DNA from: Pseudomonadota bacterium
GTDB lineage: Bacteria > Pseudomonadota > Gammaproteobacteria > Steroidobacterales > Woeseiaceae
Direction: 5' to 3'
Assembly (NCBI GenBank): GCA_022563505.1
Contig: JADFNG010000007.1
Location: 1 to 58,622, forward strand
Length of the DNA stretch: 58,622 nt
Below, piece by piece: positions 27,982-37,629 of the stretch. The notes beneath the pieces are model-generated. The model saw only the letters and a list, made by a program, of their open reading frames with translations, did not search any database and was not told where the DNA came from. A program made the translations under genes and the position numbers. Numbering within the stretch: position 1 is the stretch's first letter; each line of letters starts with the position of its first letter.

Positions 27982-28614
27982 ATGGCTGAAGACTGGTTAG
28001 CAAGATGGCAGCAGGGCCGCATCGGCTGGCACCAGGCCGATGGCAATCTCTACTTGCAGCACTATTGGCCGAAACTGCCACGTGGCAGTACGGTTCTCGT
28101 GCCACTTTGCGGCAAGAGCGCGGATATGACCTGGCTTGCAGCGCAGGGCCTGGCTGTTACCGGCATCGAACTCTCAGACATCGCCATCAGCGCATTTTTC
28201 GCCGAGAATAATATCGAGCACACGCTCGACAAGGCCGGCAAGCTGGATTGTTATGCTGCAGTTTCGGCGCCGATTCGAATCTACTGCGGTAACTACTTCG
28301 ACTACGAGGCGGCGCCCGCCGACGCGCTCTATGATCGTGGCGCGCTTTCTACGTTGCCAGAGGCAGAACGGCCTGCTTACATTGAGCACACCAAATCGCT
28401 GTTGCGGCCCGACGCATTTCGTCTGATCATTACCCTGGAATACGAGCAGGCCATGGCCAATGGGCCACCATTTTCAGTCCTGGCAGAGGAACTCCAGCAA
28501 TACTGGCCGGACTTGCAGCGGGTCGCCGCGCACAACGACATTGAGAATTGTCCGCCGAAATTTCGCCAGGCCGGCCTCGATGCGGTTGTGGAAGCGGCCT
28601 GGACGTCAGCCTGA
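27982..28614 (+). CDS. tpm: thiopurine S-methyltransferase family protein
   Basis: A 210-residue SAM-dependent methyltransferase. The N-terminus [14 protein letters not shown] and the SAM-binding [19 protein letters not shown] are hallmarks of the bacterial TPMT family, which methylates thiols and is linked to selenium and tellurium methylation. [14 protein letters not shown] and [13 protein letters not shown] are also typical. The frame is open from 27742, but the domain starts at the ATG at 27982. It overlaps the convergent cupin gene by 9 bp. Confidence 0.9.
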   Translation: MAEDWLARWQQGRIGWHQADGNLYLQHYWPKLPRGSTVLVPLCGKSADMTWLAAQGLAVTGIELSDIAISAFFAENNIEHTLDKAGKLDCYAAVSAPIRIYCGNYFDYEAAPADALYDRGALSTLPEAERPAYIEHTKSLLRPDAFRLIITLEYEQAMANGPPFSVLAEELQQYWPDLQRVAAHNDIENCPPKFRQAGLDAVVEAAWTSA

Positions 28615-28953
28615 CGGAGTGGCGGGACGCTCGCCACCCGCCGGGCCATAAAATACGACCCATGCCGCGAAGTCTGCAGAGAAATCTTCAAATCGATGCG
28701 TCATGCCGGCCGGTACGAACAGCGCTTCACCCGCTTCAAAAGATTGTCGGTCATCGCCGCAAATGAAAAAACCGCTGCCAGACTGCACAAAATAGACTTC
28801 ATCGCGTTCATGCGGTTGTTGCGGGTCCACGCGGTCAGGCTTATAACAGCCAATTTCGAGCGTGCCGTGTTCGAGTAGAATGCCATAGGCTTTATCGGTA
28901 GATTCGTCTACTGCAGTCAGGGCTGCGGCAACGGTCATTCGTTTCTGAATCAT
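28606..28953 (-). CDS. small cupin protein
   Basis: A 115-residue single-domain cupin. Motif 1 is PQQPHERDEVYFVQSGSG (His, Glu as metal ligands) and motif 2 is LFVPAGMTHRFEDFS (His). Such proteins are enzymes or sensors with a metal in the barrel; the substrate is unknown. ATG at 28953 is used; a second in-frame ATG lies five codons in. It overlaps tpm at its 3' end and precedes no other gene, with the 68-residue protein 14 bp upstream on the same strand. Confidence 0.85.
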   Translation of the reverse strand: MIQKRMTVAAALTAVDESTDKAYGILLEHGTLEIGCYKPDRVDPQQPHERDEVYFVQSGSGFFICGDDRQSFEAGEALFVPAGMTHRFEDFSADFAAWVVFYGPAGGERPATPSG

Positions 28954-28966
28954 CAGCTAGGCCGCG

Positions 28967-29173
28967 TTAGTCGAAGTCGGGCGGCCCCAGCGGGCTTTCT
29001 TCGCAGGACTCCGTTTCCATCGAAAAGGTAATACCCGTGATTTTCCAGCCGTCACCCATGCGTATCAGGTTGAAGCTATTGACCGCATCGATGGGTTTAC
29101 CCGGAGCGGCAAAAACCGGGCACGAGAACAGCAGAACCAGAAGAATGAAGCCCGCATAAATTCTCGCCATCAT
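28967..29173 (-). CDS. short exported protein, NTF2-like remnant
   Basis: A 68-residue protein with a clear signal peptide (ending CPVFAAPG, about residue 23). It is followed by only about 45 residues that resemble the last strand pair of exported NTF2-like/DUF4440 domains (SFNLIRMGDGWKITGITFS). Full-length relatives have well over 100 residues before this motif, so the gene looks like a signal peptide joined to a domain end by internal deletion. It starts with an ATG that shares one base with the TGA of the DUF4404 gene, so it is translationally coupled. Whether the product folds is doubtful. Confidence 0.6.
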   Translation of the reverse strand: MMARIYAGFILLVLLFSCPVFAAPGKPIDAVNSFNLIRMGDGWKITGITFSMETESCEESPLGPPDFD

Positions 29174-29427
29174 CAAATTCCCATCTTGGAGATCGCATCG
29201 GCCAATTCACGCGCCATTTGCTCCAGAACCGGGTGTCTTGCCGCAAATTTCGTTTCCAGCGCCTTGACGGTATCGAGTACGGACTCGACCTTAATTTCGC
29301 CCGGATCCGCCAGTTTTTCGACGTCACTGTGCAATTCCTGCACGGTGGCACGCGTTTCCACGTCAATATCGTCGGCTCTTTGCAGTTCCTTGCCGATCCG
29401 GGCAAGCAATCCCCTGATGTTTTTCAT
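29173..29427 (-). CDS. DUF4404 family protein
   Basis: An 84-residue, highly helical, charged cytoplasmic protein (LLARIGKELQRADDIDVETR, LHSDVEKLADPGE, ELADAISKMGI). Length and pattern fit DUF4404, small proteins of unknown function common in gammaproteobacteria. Its stop codon overlaps the start of the 68-residue exported protein. It is divergent from ppiC across a gap of about 165 bp. Confidence 0.8.
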   Translation of the reverse strand: MKNIRGLLARIGKELQRADDIDVETRATVQELHSDVEKLADPGEIKVESVLDTVKALETKFAARHPVLEQMARELADAISKMGI

Positions 29428-29593
29428 TTTCGTCGTCGCACCTCTATGAGCCTGAAAACCGTATATTCATGTCGGATGTCTCAAGATATCAACATTCATG
29501 ACGCAGCATGGCACTGTGCCGAACGTTTTTCAATTTGCGGCGAAATCCGTAATAATGCGCGCCCTGCGCACAAATCAAGCCGGAGAAAATCGA

Positions 29594-29875
29594 ATGGCGA
29601 CTGCAACCGCAAGACACATCCTGGTCAATACAGAAGAGCAGTGCCAGGCGCTCAAAGATGAAATCGCCGATGGGGCGGATCTTGCAGATGTCGCCAGGCA
29701 ACACTCTTCCTGTCCGTCCGGCAGTTCCGGTGGGGATCTCGGGGAGTTTGGCCCTGGCATGATGGTGAAAGAATTCGACAATGTGGTCTTCAGTGCCGAC
29801 GTCAATACCGTGCAGGGCCCGGTCAAGACCCAGTTCGGTTACCATTTGCTGGAAGTCACCAGTCGCAAGGATTAG
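29594..29875 (+). CDS. ppiC: parvulin peptidyl-prolyl isomerase
   Basis: A 93-residue cytoplasmic parvulin, the same length as E. coli PpiC. The whole chain is one PPIC domain: ARHILVNTEEQCQALKDEI, SSCPSGSSGGDLGEFGPGMM and TQFGYHLLEVTSR. It catalyses cis-trans isomerisation of prolyl bonds. The frame is open from 29498, but GGAG eight bases before the ATG at 29594 and the domain start fix the beginning. Confidence 0.95.
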   Translation: MATATARHILVNTEEQCQALKDEIADGADLADVARQHSSCPSGSSGGDLGEFGPGMMVKEFDNVVFSADVNTVQGPVKTQFGYHLLEVTSRKD

Positions 29876-29892
29876 TTGCGACTGGCAAGGTC

Positions 29893-32124
29893 TCAGGCTA
29901 TGTCTTTGGCGCCGGGATTGCCGCGATTGAAGTCGTGGTGTTTGATGGGCAATTCACGGATGCGCTGGCCCGTCGCGCTGAAAATAGCATTTGTCAGAGC
30001 CGGTGCAATGGCCGGAGTACCCGGTTCACCGCCTCCCCCAACGCGGCCGCCGCCATTGATAATGTAAGTCTCTATCTGCGGTGATTCGTCCATGCGCAGC
30101 ATCGGGTAATCATGGAAGTTACTCTGTGCGACGGCGCCACGATGAATCGAGATATCGCTGTAGAGCGCAGCCGTCAGTCCGTAAATGATGCCGCTTTCCA
30201 TTTGCGCCCTGAGGCCGTCCGGATGCATGGCAAAACCGCAATCGACCACGCAGGTAACGCGATGCGCGCGCACCTTGCCATTGTTGACCTCGACTTCGAC
30301 GACCTGGGCAACGATGGTGCCGAAAGACTTGTGAATCGCGATGCCACGGCCCCGGTTCCCGGGTAATGGTTCATACCAGGCCGATTTTTCCGCGGCCAGA
30401 TCGAGTACATCACGAAAGCGTAAGTTATTGGCAAGCAGGTCGCGGCGGAATTCATACGCGTCCTTGCCTGCCGCATGTGCCAGTTCATCGGCAAACGACT
30501 CGGTAAAAAATGCGTGCAGCGAATGGTCCACGCTGCGCCAGAAGCCCCAGGGGACATGGGTCTCGGCGTCCGCAAAATGAATCAGCTGATTTTCAATTCC
30601 ATAGGGAATGTAGGGTGCCTCGATCGGATCGTGTTTATCGACAAACTGATTGACCCAGGCGGTTGGTTTGCCCGAACTGTCGAGTGATGCCTTGAAGCGA
30701 CTGATATTCGCCTGCCGGTAATGATCGTGGCGCATGTCTTCTTCACGTGACCAGATCAGTTTGACGGGATATGGCACCTGTACCGCTATTCGGCCGGCCT
30801 GAATCGCATAATCGGCAAATGCGCGCCGCCCAAAGCCGCCCCCAAGGTACTGATTATGGACGATGACATTTTCCTGGTCGATTTCGATGGCAGCCGCCAC
30901 TTCTGCGGCGAAGCCGAGCGGGTTCTGCGTTCCCAGCCAAAGTTCACACTGGTCATCGTGCATCCAGGCGGTACAGTTCATCGGTTCCATGGTCGCGTGA
31001 GCGAGGTAGGGCACTTTGTATTCGGCTTCTACGAAGTGACTGGACTCGGCCATGGCAGTCTCGGTATTGCCGATCTTGAAATCAATGGTATTTCGCTTGT
31101 TTTCCGTCGCGTCATCCATCGCTTTTGAGAACTGCTGGAAGATAGTGCTTTGCTCAATACCCTCATTGCCGCTTGCAGTGAATTCAATCTTGAGACGATC
31201 CAGTGCCTGTTGTGCCTGCCAGTATCCATCGGCGATGACGACTGCTGCATCGCCAAGATTGATGACCTTCCGCACACCGGGCAGGTCCTCAATGGATGAT
31301 TGGTCGATCGATTTGATGACGGCACCAAAAACCGGCGAGGCTTTTACGGCGGCATATTTCATCCCCGGCAAAACGGTATCGATGCCAAATTGTGCACTGC
31401 CATCGACTTTCGCCGGGATGTCGAGTTTCTGTGGCGATGTCCCCATGATTGTATATTCGTTTTCTGACTTAAGCTGTGGCTTGGCCGGCGGATCAATGTC
31501 TGCTGCCGCGGTTGCGAATTCGGAAAACGGCGCGGAGCGGTGACTGGCGTCATGAAAGATGTGGCTGTTCCTGGCGTGCAATTCGTGGGCAGGCACCTGC
31601 CAGGTTGCGGCGGCGGCTTCGAGCAAGATGGCCTTGGTGGCGGCGCCCGCAACGCGCATGCCGATCATGCCGGTGGTGGCCACAGAGGTGCTGCCGCCCG
31701 TGATCTGCAAGTTCATCTGCTTGGTTGCCGTCAGGAATATGCCGTCAATCGTATCGATCAGGAAGGCAGGAAAATCCATATCACCGAGTTCGTAGCCCCT
31801 CGCCAAAGCGTAGTTGGCATATTCCTTGTGTGCGGGCGCTTCCATCATGCGTACCTGCGACCAGTCCGCATCCATCTCATCTGCGAGCATCATCGCAAGC
31901 GTCGTGTGTGCGCCCTGACCCATTTCCGCATGCGGAACAATGGCCGTTACGACGTTGTCCGAGCCGATTTTCAGCCAGATACTGAGCACCGTTTCGCCAT
32001 CATCGGCAATCAGTCTGGCAACCTTGGCCGAGCGATTGCCCGGTCGGATTGCCACGCCGACGACCAGGGTGCCGCCGGCCAGCAAGCCGGTCGTAATGAA
32101 GGCACGTCGCGTCCACTTACCCAT
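29893..32124 (-). CDS. molybdopterin-binding oxidoreductase large subunit (IorB-type)
   Basis: A 743-residue periplasmic subunit of a xanthine dehydrogenase-family enzyme, of the isoquinoline 1-oxidoreductase/aldehyde dehydrogenase kind. The N-terminus has a twin-arginine signal ([14 protein letters not shown]). The body shows [59 protein letters not shown] and, near the end, [20 protein letters not shown] with the catalytic Glu region. It hydroxylates an aldehyde or N-heterocycle with Mo-molybdopterin. It overlaps the Fe-S subunit gene by 8 bp. No cytochrome subunit or cofactor maturation gene is adjacent. Confidence 0.92.
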   Translation of the reverse strand: MGKWTRRAFITTGLLAGGTLVVGVAIRPGNRSAKVARLIADDGETVLSIWLKIGSDNVVTAIVPHAEMGQGAHTTLAMMLADEMDADWSQVRMMEAPAHKEYANYALARGYELGDMDFPAFLIDTIDGIFLTATKQMNLQITGGSTSVATTGMIGMRVAGAATKAILLEAAAATWQVPAHELHARNSHIFHDASHRSAPFSEFATAAADIDPPAKPQLKSENEYTIMGTSPQKLDIPAKVDGSAQFGIDTVLPGMKYAAVKASPVFGAVIKSIDQSSIEDLPGVRKVINLGDAAVVIADGYWQAQQALDRLKIEFTASGNEGIEQSTIFQQFSKAMDDATENKRNTIDFKIGNTETAMAESSHFVEAEYKVPYLAHATMEPMNCTAWMHDDQCELWLGTQNPLGFAAEVAAAIEIDQENVIVHNQYLGGGFGRRAFADYAIQAGRIAVQVPYPVKLIWSREEDMRHDHYRQANISRFKASLDSSGKPTAWVNQFVDKHDPIEAPYIPYGIENQLIHFADAETHVPWGFWRSVDHSLHAFFTESFADELAHAAGKDAYEFRRDLLANNLRFRDVLDLAAEKSAWYEPLPGNRGRGIAIHKSFGTIVAQVVEVEVNNGKVRAHRVTCVVDCGFAMHPDGLRAQMESGIIYGLTAALYSDISIHRGAVAQSNFHDYPMLRMDESPQIETYIINGGGRVGGGGEPGTPAIAPALTNAIFSATGQRIRELPIKHHDFNRGNPGAKDIA

Positions 32125-32614
32125 TGCCGGTGTCCTCCACAACGGCCTCGTGCGCCATCACAATCGCAGCACGTTCTATGCCCTTGCGAATGCGGCCATA
32201 GGTGCCGCAACGACAAACATTGCCGCTCATGGCACGATCGATGTCCTCACCGGAAGGAGACGGGTTTTCCATCAGCAATGCCGTCGCTGACATGATCTGG
32301 CCAGACTGGCAATAACCGCATTGAGGGATTTGCTCGTCGATCCAGGCCTGCTGCACGGGATGCAAGGTGCCGTCATTGCGACGAATACCCTCGATCGTGG
32401 TGATCTGCTGTCCGTCGGCCGCCTGCACGGGTGTCACGCAGGAGCGAATTGCGGCACCGTTCAGGTGCACGGTGCAGGCGCCGCATTGGGCAATACCGCA
32501 GCCGTATTTGGTGCCTACCAGCCCGATCTGCTCGCGTATGACCCACAATAAGGGCGTTGCCGGATCGACATCCACCGCATGTGTTTCGCCATTGATATTG
32601 AGTGTAATCATCAT
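32117..32614 (-). CDS. (2Fe-2S) subunit of the molybdenum hydroxylase (IorA-type)
   Basis: A 165-residue electron-transfer subunit with two [2Fe-2S] clusters: the plant-ferredoxin type ([17 protein letters not shown], then SCVTPV) and the second all-alpha type ([10 protein letters not shown] and [12 protein letters not shown]). It passes electrons from the Mo centre of the large subunit. No Tat signal of its own, as usual; it should be exported as a complex with the large subunit. The gap of about 230 bp before it is shared with the divergent acyltransferase gene. Confidence 0.95.
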   Translation of the reverse strand: MMITLNINGETHAVDVDPATPLLWVIREQIGLVGTKYGCGIAQCGACTVHLNGAAIRSCVTPVQAADGQQITTIEGIRRNDGTLHPVQQAWIDEQIPQCGYCQSGQIMSATALLMENPSPSGEDIDRAMSGNVCRCGTYGRIRKGIERAAIVMAHEAVVEDTGNG

Positions 32615-32847
32615 TTCATCTCACCCGCGTTGCTCCGGACGTCCTTACGCCAGGGCAACTTCGAAGCTGGGAAAATTGCTCAAACCACAGACCCTACTCC
32701 AGGCTTGAGTCAGCGGCAACCTGGCGGGCAGCCGGTCAATTTGACGCGCAGACCAGAGCATGGTTCCCAGCGCGGTAGCCGCCAGTAGCGGCAAAATCAC
32801 GCTAGAATGCGAGCCCTCAGCTTTATGCCACCGAAAAAGTCAAAGCC

Positions 32848-33753
32848 TTGATAAAAAAAATAATCAAACACGCTACCGGCGTGCTCACCCTGTCGGTGAT
32901 CACGATCAACACGTGCATCTGGTCCACCCCCATTATCCTGTTTGCGTTCGTAAAAATTCTGCTGCCGTTAGCAGCTTCCCGCCGCATTTTGAGTCGTTGG
33001 ATCATGATGATGGGAGAGAACTGGGTTTCCTGTAATGCATTTATTTTATCTGCGGTGAACAGGACCGAGTGGGATGTCCGTGGATTGGATGGATTGAACC
33101 GCAAAGGCTGGTACCTGGTGATGGTCAATCACCAGACATGGGTTGATATTGTTGTCATGCAAACCGCGCTGAGCCGGCGTATCCCGTTTCTCAAGTTTTT
33201 TATCAAGAAGGAATTGATCTGGTTTCCCATCCTTGGTGTTATCTGGTGGGCGATGGATATGCCCTTTATGCAAAGGCACTCGAAGAGTTATTTGCAGAAA
33301 CACCCCGAGGAGAGGGGCAAGGATCTTGAGGCAACCAAAAAGGCGTGCGAGAAATTTCGCGGCACGCCAACCAGTGTCATTAATTTCCTGGAAGGCACGC
33401 GCTTTAGCGAAGAAAAAAGAGCCAAGCGAAATTCGGCATTTCAGCACTTGCTGCCGCCACGCGCAGGCGGTGTGGCGCTCGCGATCGCATCGATGGGGAG
33501 CATGTTCGATGCGATTCTTGATGTCACCATTGTGTACCCGAAAGGCGTGACAGAGTTTTGGGACATGCTCAGCGGCGACTTCCGGCATGTCGTCGTCGAT
33601 ATCAGGCAGCGTCCGGTAGAGGCGTGGATGCTGGCGGGTGACTATGCGAATGATCGCGATTTTCGGCGCAGGTTCCATCAGTGGTTAACCCGCGTATGGG
33701 AAGAAAAAGATGAAAGAATCGAGGTGATTCGGGCAGAGTTTGCGCCGACCTGA
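32848..33753 (+). CDS. yihG: 1-acyl-glycerol-3-phosphate acyltransferase (YihG-like)
   Basis: A membrane acyltransferase of about 301 residues, close in layout to E. coli YihG. It has an N-terminal helix with VKILLPL, the H-x4-D box NHQTWVD, MDMPFMQRHSKSYLQKHPE, the EGTRF box, LLPPRAGGVALAI and a final HQWLTRVWEEKD. It would acylate lysophosphatidic acid in membrane lipid synthesis. The only start giving the full N-terminus is a TTG at 32848 without a visible ribosome binding site; an 8-codon open frame (ATG at 32825, MPPKKSKP) ends in TGA overlapping this TTG and may couple translation. The first in-frame ATG is far inside the domain. Confidence 0.85.
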   Translation: MIKKIIKHATGVLTLSVITINTCIWSTPIILFAFVKILLPLAASRRILSRWIMMMGENWVSCNAFILSAVNRTEWDVRGLDGLNRKGWYLVMVNHQTWVDIVVMQTALSRRIPFLKFFIKKELIWFPILGVIWWAMDMPFMQRHSKSYLQKHPEERGKDLEATKKACEKFRGTPTSVINFLEGTRFSEEKRAKRNSAFQHLLPPRAGGVALAIASMGSMFDAILDVTIVYPKGVTEFWDMLSGDFRHVVVDIRQRPVEAWMLAGDYANDRDFRRRFHQWLTRVWEEKDERIEVIRAEFAPT

Positions 33754-33818
33754 AAGGCAGCGGCGCGAGTCTTCGCGTACACTGGATACTCGTCAGGGCA
33801 ATATCGGTGGAGCGGGGT

Positions 33819-34190
33819 ATGACAGCACATTACCACTACGATACGGTCGCGTTCGATGTGCGTGAAAACGCCGCCATGCTGTTTTTTGCCAGGACAACAG
33901 ATTCGGGCGATATTGATGACTACCTGTTGCTGATGCGCGCCGTCGGTGATGATATCGACGATTCAATTTACCTCGAAATCAATGAGCAGCAACTCGCGGG
34001 CCACGATCCGATCTCGGAAGTAAAGTTGATCGGCAATATGCTGACGCTCGTGCTACGCGAAGCGGTTGAAGAACTTGCGGGTGATACTGAAATCGTGCTG
34101 ACGTTTACGAATACTGCCGAAAACAAGGCCAACCTGGAGGCGGGGGCCTTCAAAGTTCTGGGAGACAAGCTGACTGGAGGCAATGCCTGA
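33819..34190 (+). CDS. unknown protein, weakly Imm10-like
   Basis: A 123-residue acidic cytoplasmic protein with no signal or membrane segment. The pattern ([13 protein letters not shown], then [22 protein letters not shown] and a C-terminal strand IVLTFTN) resembles the beta-rich Imm10 immunity-protein family as remembered, but the similarity is faint and unverified. No toxin gene is next to it. GGAG seven bases before the ATG at 33819 supports that start over 33807. It overlaps the GIY-YIG gene by 8 bp, so the pair is co-translated. Confidence 0.7.
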   Translation: MTAHYHYDTVAFDVRENAAMLFFARTTDSGDIDDYLLLMRAVGDDIDDSIYLEINEQQLAGHDPISEVKLIGNMLTLVLREAVEELAGDTEIVLTFTNTAENKANLEAGAFKVLGDKLTGGNA

Positions 34191-34506
34191 GAAGGGTTGC
34201 CCGTCGTTTTCGGTCGTGTGTGAATGGAGTATCTACCTTTTGCGTTGTTCTGACGACAGCCTGTATACGGGTATCGCGACAGATGTGGCGCGACGCCTGA
34301 GTGAGCATGAAGACGGCAAGCTGGGCGCGAAATATCTAAGGGGCCGGGGTCCGCTCACGCTGGTGTTTCAACAGGCGGTGGGTGACCGAAGCCGAGCGTC
34401 GCGCGTGGAACACCATATCAAACGGCTATCCAAACAGGAAAAAGAAGCGTTTGTACGTTCGCCTGATGTGTTCCGATCGCATATTCAGGCGCTGGCAGAC
34501 AGCTGA
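34183..34506 (+). CDS. GIY-YIG nuclease-fold protein
   Basis: A 107-residue single-domain protein of the YhbQ/UPF0213 type. The GIY-YIG core reads [28 protein letters not shown], split as [15 protein letters not shown] and ARRLSEHE. Next are [14 protein letters not shown] and [18 protein letters not shown] with the metal-binding Glu. Members act on DNA or are thought to do so in repair; the exact role is unsettled. Its start lies inside the previous gene. Confidence 0.9.
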   Translation: MPEKGCPSFSVVCEWSIYLLRCSDDSLYTGIATDVARRLSEHEDGKLGAKYLRGRGPLTLVFQQAVGDRSRASRVEHHIKRLSKQEKEAFVRSPDVFRSHIQALADS

Positions 34507-34517
34507 AATGTCATGCA

Positions 34518-35522
34518 TCAATAAAGAGTGATCGGGATGCCGAACGGCGGACGCTGCACGACGATTTCATCTCTGTCAGCGCATTCGTCAATCCATTGTG
34601 CCGCTTGAGTGACATTGTCGGCGATGTTCGGGAACAGTGCCACTTCGCCGAACGGCCGCGTGAAATCATCGAAATGAATGGCGTAGACGCGATCAGCGCC
34701 CGTCGCCGTAACGGTTTCCTGCCAGTACTGTTGCGTGTGTTCTTTGCCCAGCGAAGCCAGGCCCGCGACGCTCAGCATCACCACGTCCGCATGATGACTG
34801 GCGAGCAGCCCCTCGGAAATACCGGCGCTTGCCTGCACCAGCGTAGTGCCGCGAGGATGGCTGACCAACAGCGAATAGACCGCTCCACCTTGCCAGGCTG
34901 GAATCCACGCAGGCTGCACCAGCGGCACATCGATGATTCCCGAAAACCAGCCGGACCCACCGGGTCCCAAAGGTGCATGCACGGTTTCAATCAGCGTCAC
35001 AGTGAAATCGCCAAAGGTTCGAGATTCCCCGCTGGCAAGAATCTGGTACTGGTCAACCGGGACATTGGCGCCGCGCGCGATGTTGGCGGTTGATTCCGAT
35101 CCCAGGACAACGGCCGTGGTTCGATTGGCGACATTTCCCACGTCCATGGCGTGATCAAAATGGGAGTGCAGGGGGATGATGGTTGCCAGGTGATTGATGT
35201 GAAACTCATCCAGCGCATAGTTGATGTTGGCGATGTTTGAGCGTACCGGACGTAACAACAGGAAATCGTTGAGGGACAAACGGGTAAACGTGCCATCCGT
35301 GAGAATTTGCGTCTCACCGTCATCGAAGAGCAAGGTCGAAATTCCGAGCCACGTAACGGTCACTGCACCGTCAGCATCCTGCGCAGACTCTGCAACGGGC
35401 CAGCCAAGATCACTCAGCGGGGCGCGATTTTGCCAGAGCCATGTAATTGTCACGAATGCGATGACCGCGATCGTCAACATGCCGAAGGCCGCGTAGGCCA
35501 CCCATCGAAACCATTTAGTCAT
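34518..35522 (-). CDS. membrane-anchored metallo-beta-lactamase-fold hydrolase
   Basis: A 334-residue protein with one N-terminal transmembrane helix (about residues 8-30) and an MBL-fold domain. The metal motif H-x-H-x-D-H is seen at residues 119-124 (HSHFDH), with a later His in IETVHAPLGP and a final His in YAIHFDDFTRPFG. The arrangement is like UlaG/YtnP-type hydrolases with a lipid- or lactone-like substrate, but this is a guess. Single gene, convergent with the GIY-YIG gene (11 bp between stops). Confidence 0.87.
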   Translation of the reverse strand: MTKWFRWVAYAAFGMLTIAVIAFVTITWLWQNRAPLSDLGWPVAESAQDADGAVTVTWLGISTLLFDDGETQILTDGTFTRLSLNDFLLLRPVRSNIANINYALDEFHINHLATIIPLHSHFDHAMDVGNVANRTTAVVLGSESTANIARGANVPVDQYQILASGESRTFGDFTVTLIETVHAPLGPGGSGWFSGIIDVPLVQPAWIPAWQGGAVYSLLVSHPRGTTLVQASAGISEGLLASHHADVVMLSVAGLASLGKEHTQQYWQETVTATGADRVYAIHFDDFTRPFGEVALFPNIADNVTQAAQWIDECADRDEIVVQRPPFGIPITLY

Positions 35523-35577
35523 GCGCTGACTGTATCACCGATGTGAATGTGCCGACGCCCCTGGCGTGAAGGATTAG

Positions 35578-36795
35578 CTACTGACCTGCCACGATCCGGG
35601 CCAGGTGTCCCGTCAAAGGTGCGATGTAATTGCCGAGCGCATATCCGATCAATGCCATCAAGACGGATACAGGCACCAGGCTCGGCCGATGGAATGCGGC
35701 GACGATGGGTGCTGATGCGGCCGCACCGATGTTCGCCGCAGAGGCGATGGCCACACTGTGCACGTCGACGCGAAATATTTTAGCGCCGAGCAGACAGAAT
35801 GCACCGTGAATAAAGATCCAGATAAATGCGCCAAGCAAAAATGCCGGCGCCTGACCAAAGCCTTCAACGGATGCTCTGGCGCCCATGCCGGCAACGAAAA
35901 CATAAATCATGGCCGTGCCAATGGCGGTTGCATTGGGCAGCTTTGCAACCGGTGTTGTTGAGAGAGCCAGGGCAATAGTCGTGATCAGCAGGATCCGCCA
36001 TGTTGACTGCGATAGCACGATATTGAGGTTCGGATACGCCGAGGATTGCGCGGCAAAGATTGAATCGGCAAGCGCGCTGGATATCCAGGTTACACCGATG
36101 GCAATTGCGGCGATATAAACATACTGGCGCATCTCGGGCGCCGCTTCATCGGTGATCATTTGTGCAGATGCTGCATCCATTGCACGGAGACGGCCTTCCG
36201 GTACATTGGTCCACTTGTTAAACTGGTCGGCAAAGTTTTTCGATGCCAGAAGAATGGGCAGCCACACAATGTATATGACATTGTCCGCGAGTACCGCGAG
36301 TCCGAACTGTTCGGGCGGGGTATCCAGCATCTCACTTACCGCGGCCATGTTGCCGGTACCGCCAATCCAGCTGCCGGCCAGTGCGCCGAAGCCTTTCCAG
36401 GCATCTTCTGCCAACCAGCGATGCACAATGGCGTAGGCAACGACCGCGCCGACAACCACGCCGGCCGTCCCCATCAGCATCACCAGGATGCCTTTGCCCA
36501 TGATGCGCATTGCTGCGGGTACATCGACCTTAATGAGCATTAGTACGATGAAAACCGGCAACAAGAAACTGCTGAGTCCCGAATACACCGGCGAGTCATT
36601 CGGAATGACGTCGAGGTTGTTCAGGAAAACCGGGGTTGCATAGATAAACAACAGTGGTGGCAAGTAGGTGAAGAGCTTCCAGTTTGTGACCTGTTGTATA
36701 TAAAACCAGAATGCAGCCACACCGCATAGAACGGCTATCACCCCAAGTGGGGAGCTAACACAATGTTCGGCAGAGCAAACCCAAGAATTGGTCAT
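35578..36795 (-). CDS. DUF819 family membrane protein
   Basis: A 405-residue polytopic membrane protein with about ten to eleven hydrophobic segments. WIGGTGNMAAVSEMLDTPPE followed by VLADNVIYIVWLPILL and ASAANIGAAASAPIVAAFHRP near the end are DUF819 (YjcL-like) hallmarks. The fold suggests a transporter related to anion/glutamate symporters, but no substrate is known. Single gene. Confidence 0.9.
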   Translation of the reverse strand: MTNSWVCSAEHCVSSPLGVIAVLCGVAAFWFYIQQVTNWKLFTYLPPLLFIYATPVFLNNLDVIPNDSPVYSGLSSFLLPVFIVLMLIKVDVPAAMRIMGKGILVMLMGTAGVVVGAVVAYAIVHRWLAEDAWKGFGALAGSWIGGTGNMAAVSEMLDTPPEQFGLAVLADNVIYIVWLPILLASKNFADQFNKWTNVPEGRLRAMDAASAQMITDEAAPEMRQYVYIAAIAIGVTWISSALADSIFAAQSSAYPNLNIVLSQSTWRILLITTIALALSTTPVAKLPNATAIGTAMIYVFVAGMGARASVEGFGQAPAFLLGAFIWIFIHGAFCLLGAKIFRVDVHSVAIASAANIGAAASAPIVAAFHRPSLVPVSVLMALIGYALGNYIAPLTGHLARIVAGQ

Positions 36796-36868
36796 TGGAC
36801 TTCAGCAATCGTAAAACAGTGGGGAGTATAGCCAACCGGGCATGGCCGTGCAGTTTAGTGTCGGGGAT

Positions 36869-37585
36869 TCAGCCCAGACTGAGTTGGGCGTTAAAATCCT
36901 TACGTGATGCTTCATCGCCAAGGAGAGCAGCGTTCACTGTCAGCCAGACGGCATCCCAGTCTTTGATCCTGGAAGGTCCAAACACAAATTTCGAAATATA
37001 ACTTTCGAGTTCGCGAACGTGAATGACATTCTTTTCGTGTGCTGAGGTGAATTGAACGGCGCCGGTAAACACCACCAGGTTGGCAATGGGCACATTGGGC
37101 ACTGCGAGTTGCAAGGCTTTGGTCCGACCTTCATTTTGGATGTGCGGGTTGAGAAACTTGCGACGCCGAACGCCGTCTACATTGGTCCACTGGGGTTCGT
37201 CCGGATCACCGAAAACGATGCCATTGCAGTGCTTGGTTTGAATGCAAATAATGCCACCCGAGGTCAGGATAGCGTGATCAATGCGTGTTAGTCCGCCGAA
37301 AGCGCCGGGAAGAATGAAGTCATCCAGTACGCTGGCGCTCTTCGCCGCAAGAATTCTTGTTACCCGCCATTTGCCGATCCTGGCGGTGACAAAACGTGTG
37401 AGTTGTGCCAGCGAGGAGCGGAACATCAGCGTGAGGAGCAAGGCAGCCGCAGCAGAAATTACGACCAGGGCCGGCCCTACGTTGGTGAGGCCGGTGGTCA
37501 GCGCCGGGTCGCTTGCCGCGTGAAGAGGATGAATGGCGAACAGGCTGATCGCCGCGATGACTGTTTTTAGGATTTTCCGAAGCAT
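36869..37585 (-). CDS. NERD-domain membrane protein
   Basis: A 238-residue protein with a signal or membrane segment at residues 5-23, a second one near residues 38-56 and a NERD (nuclease-related) domain. LPGAFGGLTRIDHAILTSGG followed by ICIQTKHCNGIVFGDPDEP carries the Asp and Gln-x-Lys of the nuclease core. NERD proteins are presumed DNA-processing or sensing proteins, and several are membrane-bound. No neighbour suggests a substrate. Confidence 0.87.
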   Translation of the reverse strand: MLRKILKTVIAAISLFAIHPLHAASDPALTTGLTNVGPALVVISAAAALLLTLMFRSSLAQLTRFVTARIGKWRVTRILAAKSASVLDDFILPGAFGGLTRIDHAILTSGGIICIQTKHCNGIVFGDPDEPQWTNVDGVRRRKFLNPHIQNEGRTKALQLAVPNVPIANLVVFTGAVQFTSAHEKNVIHVRELESYISKFVFGPSRIKDWDAVWLTVNAALLGDEASRKDFNAQLSLG

Positions 37586-37629
37586 GGTTTGAGGCTAGGC
37601 TCATTCGATCCATATCACAGCGTAGTATG

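Noticed and set aside
29498-29593. N-terminal extension of ppiC
   Set aside because: The domain and a good ribosome binding site start at 29594, and the resulting 93 residues equal the E. coli length.
31540-32295. 251-codon plus-strand open frame across the molybdenum hydroxylase genes
   Set aside because: Antisense to two well-supported genes, with no recognisable domain.
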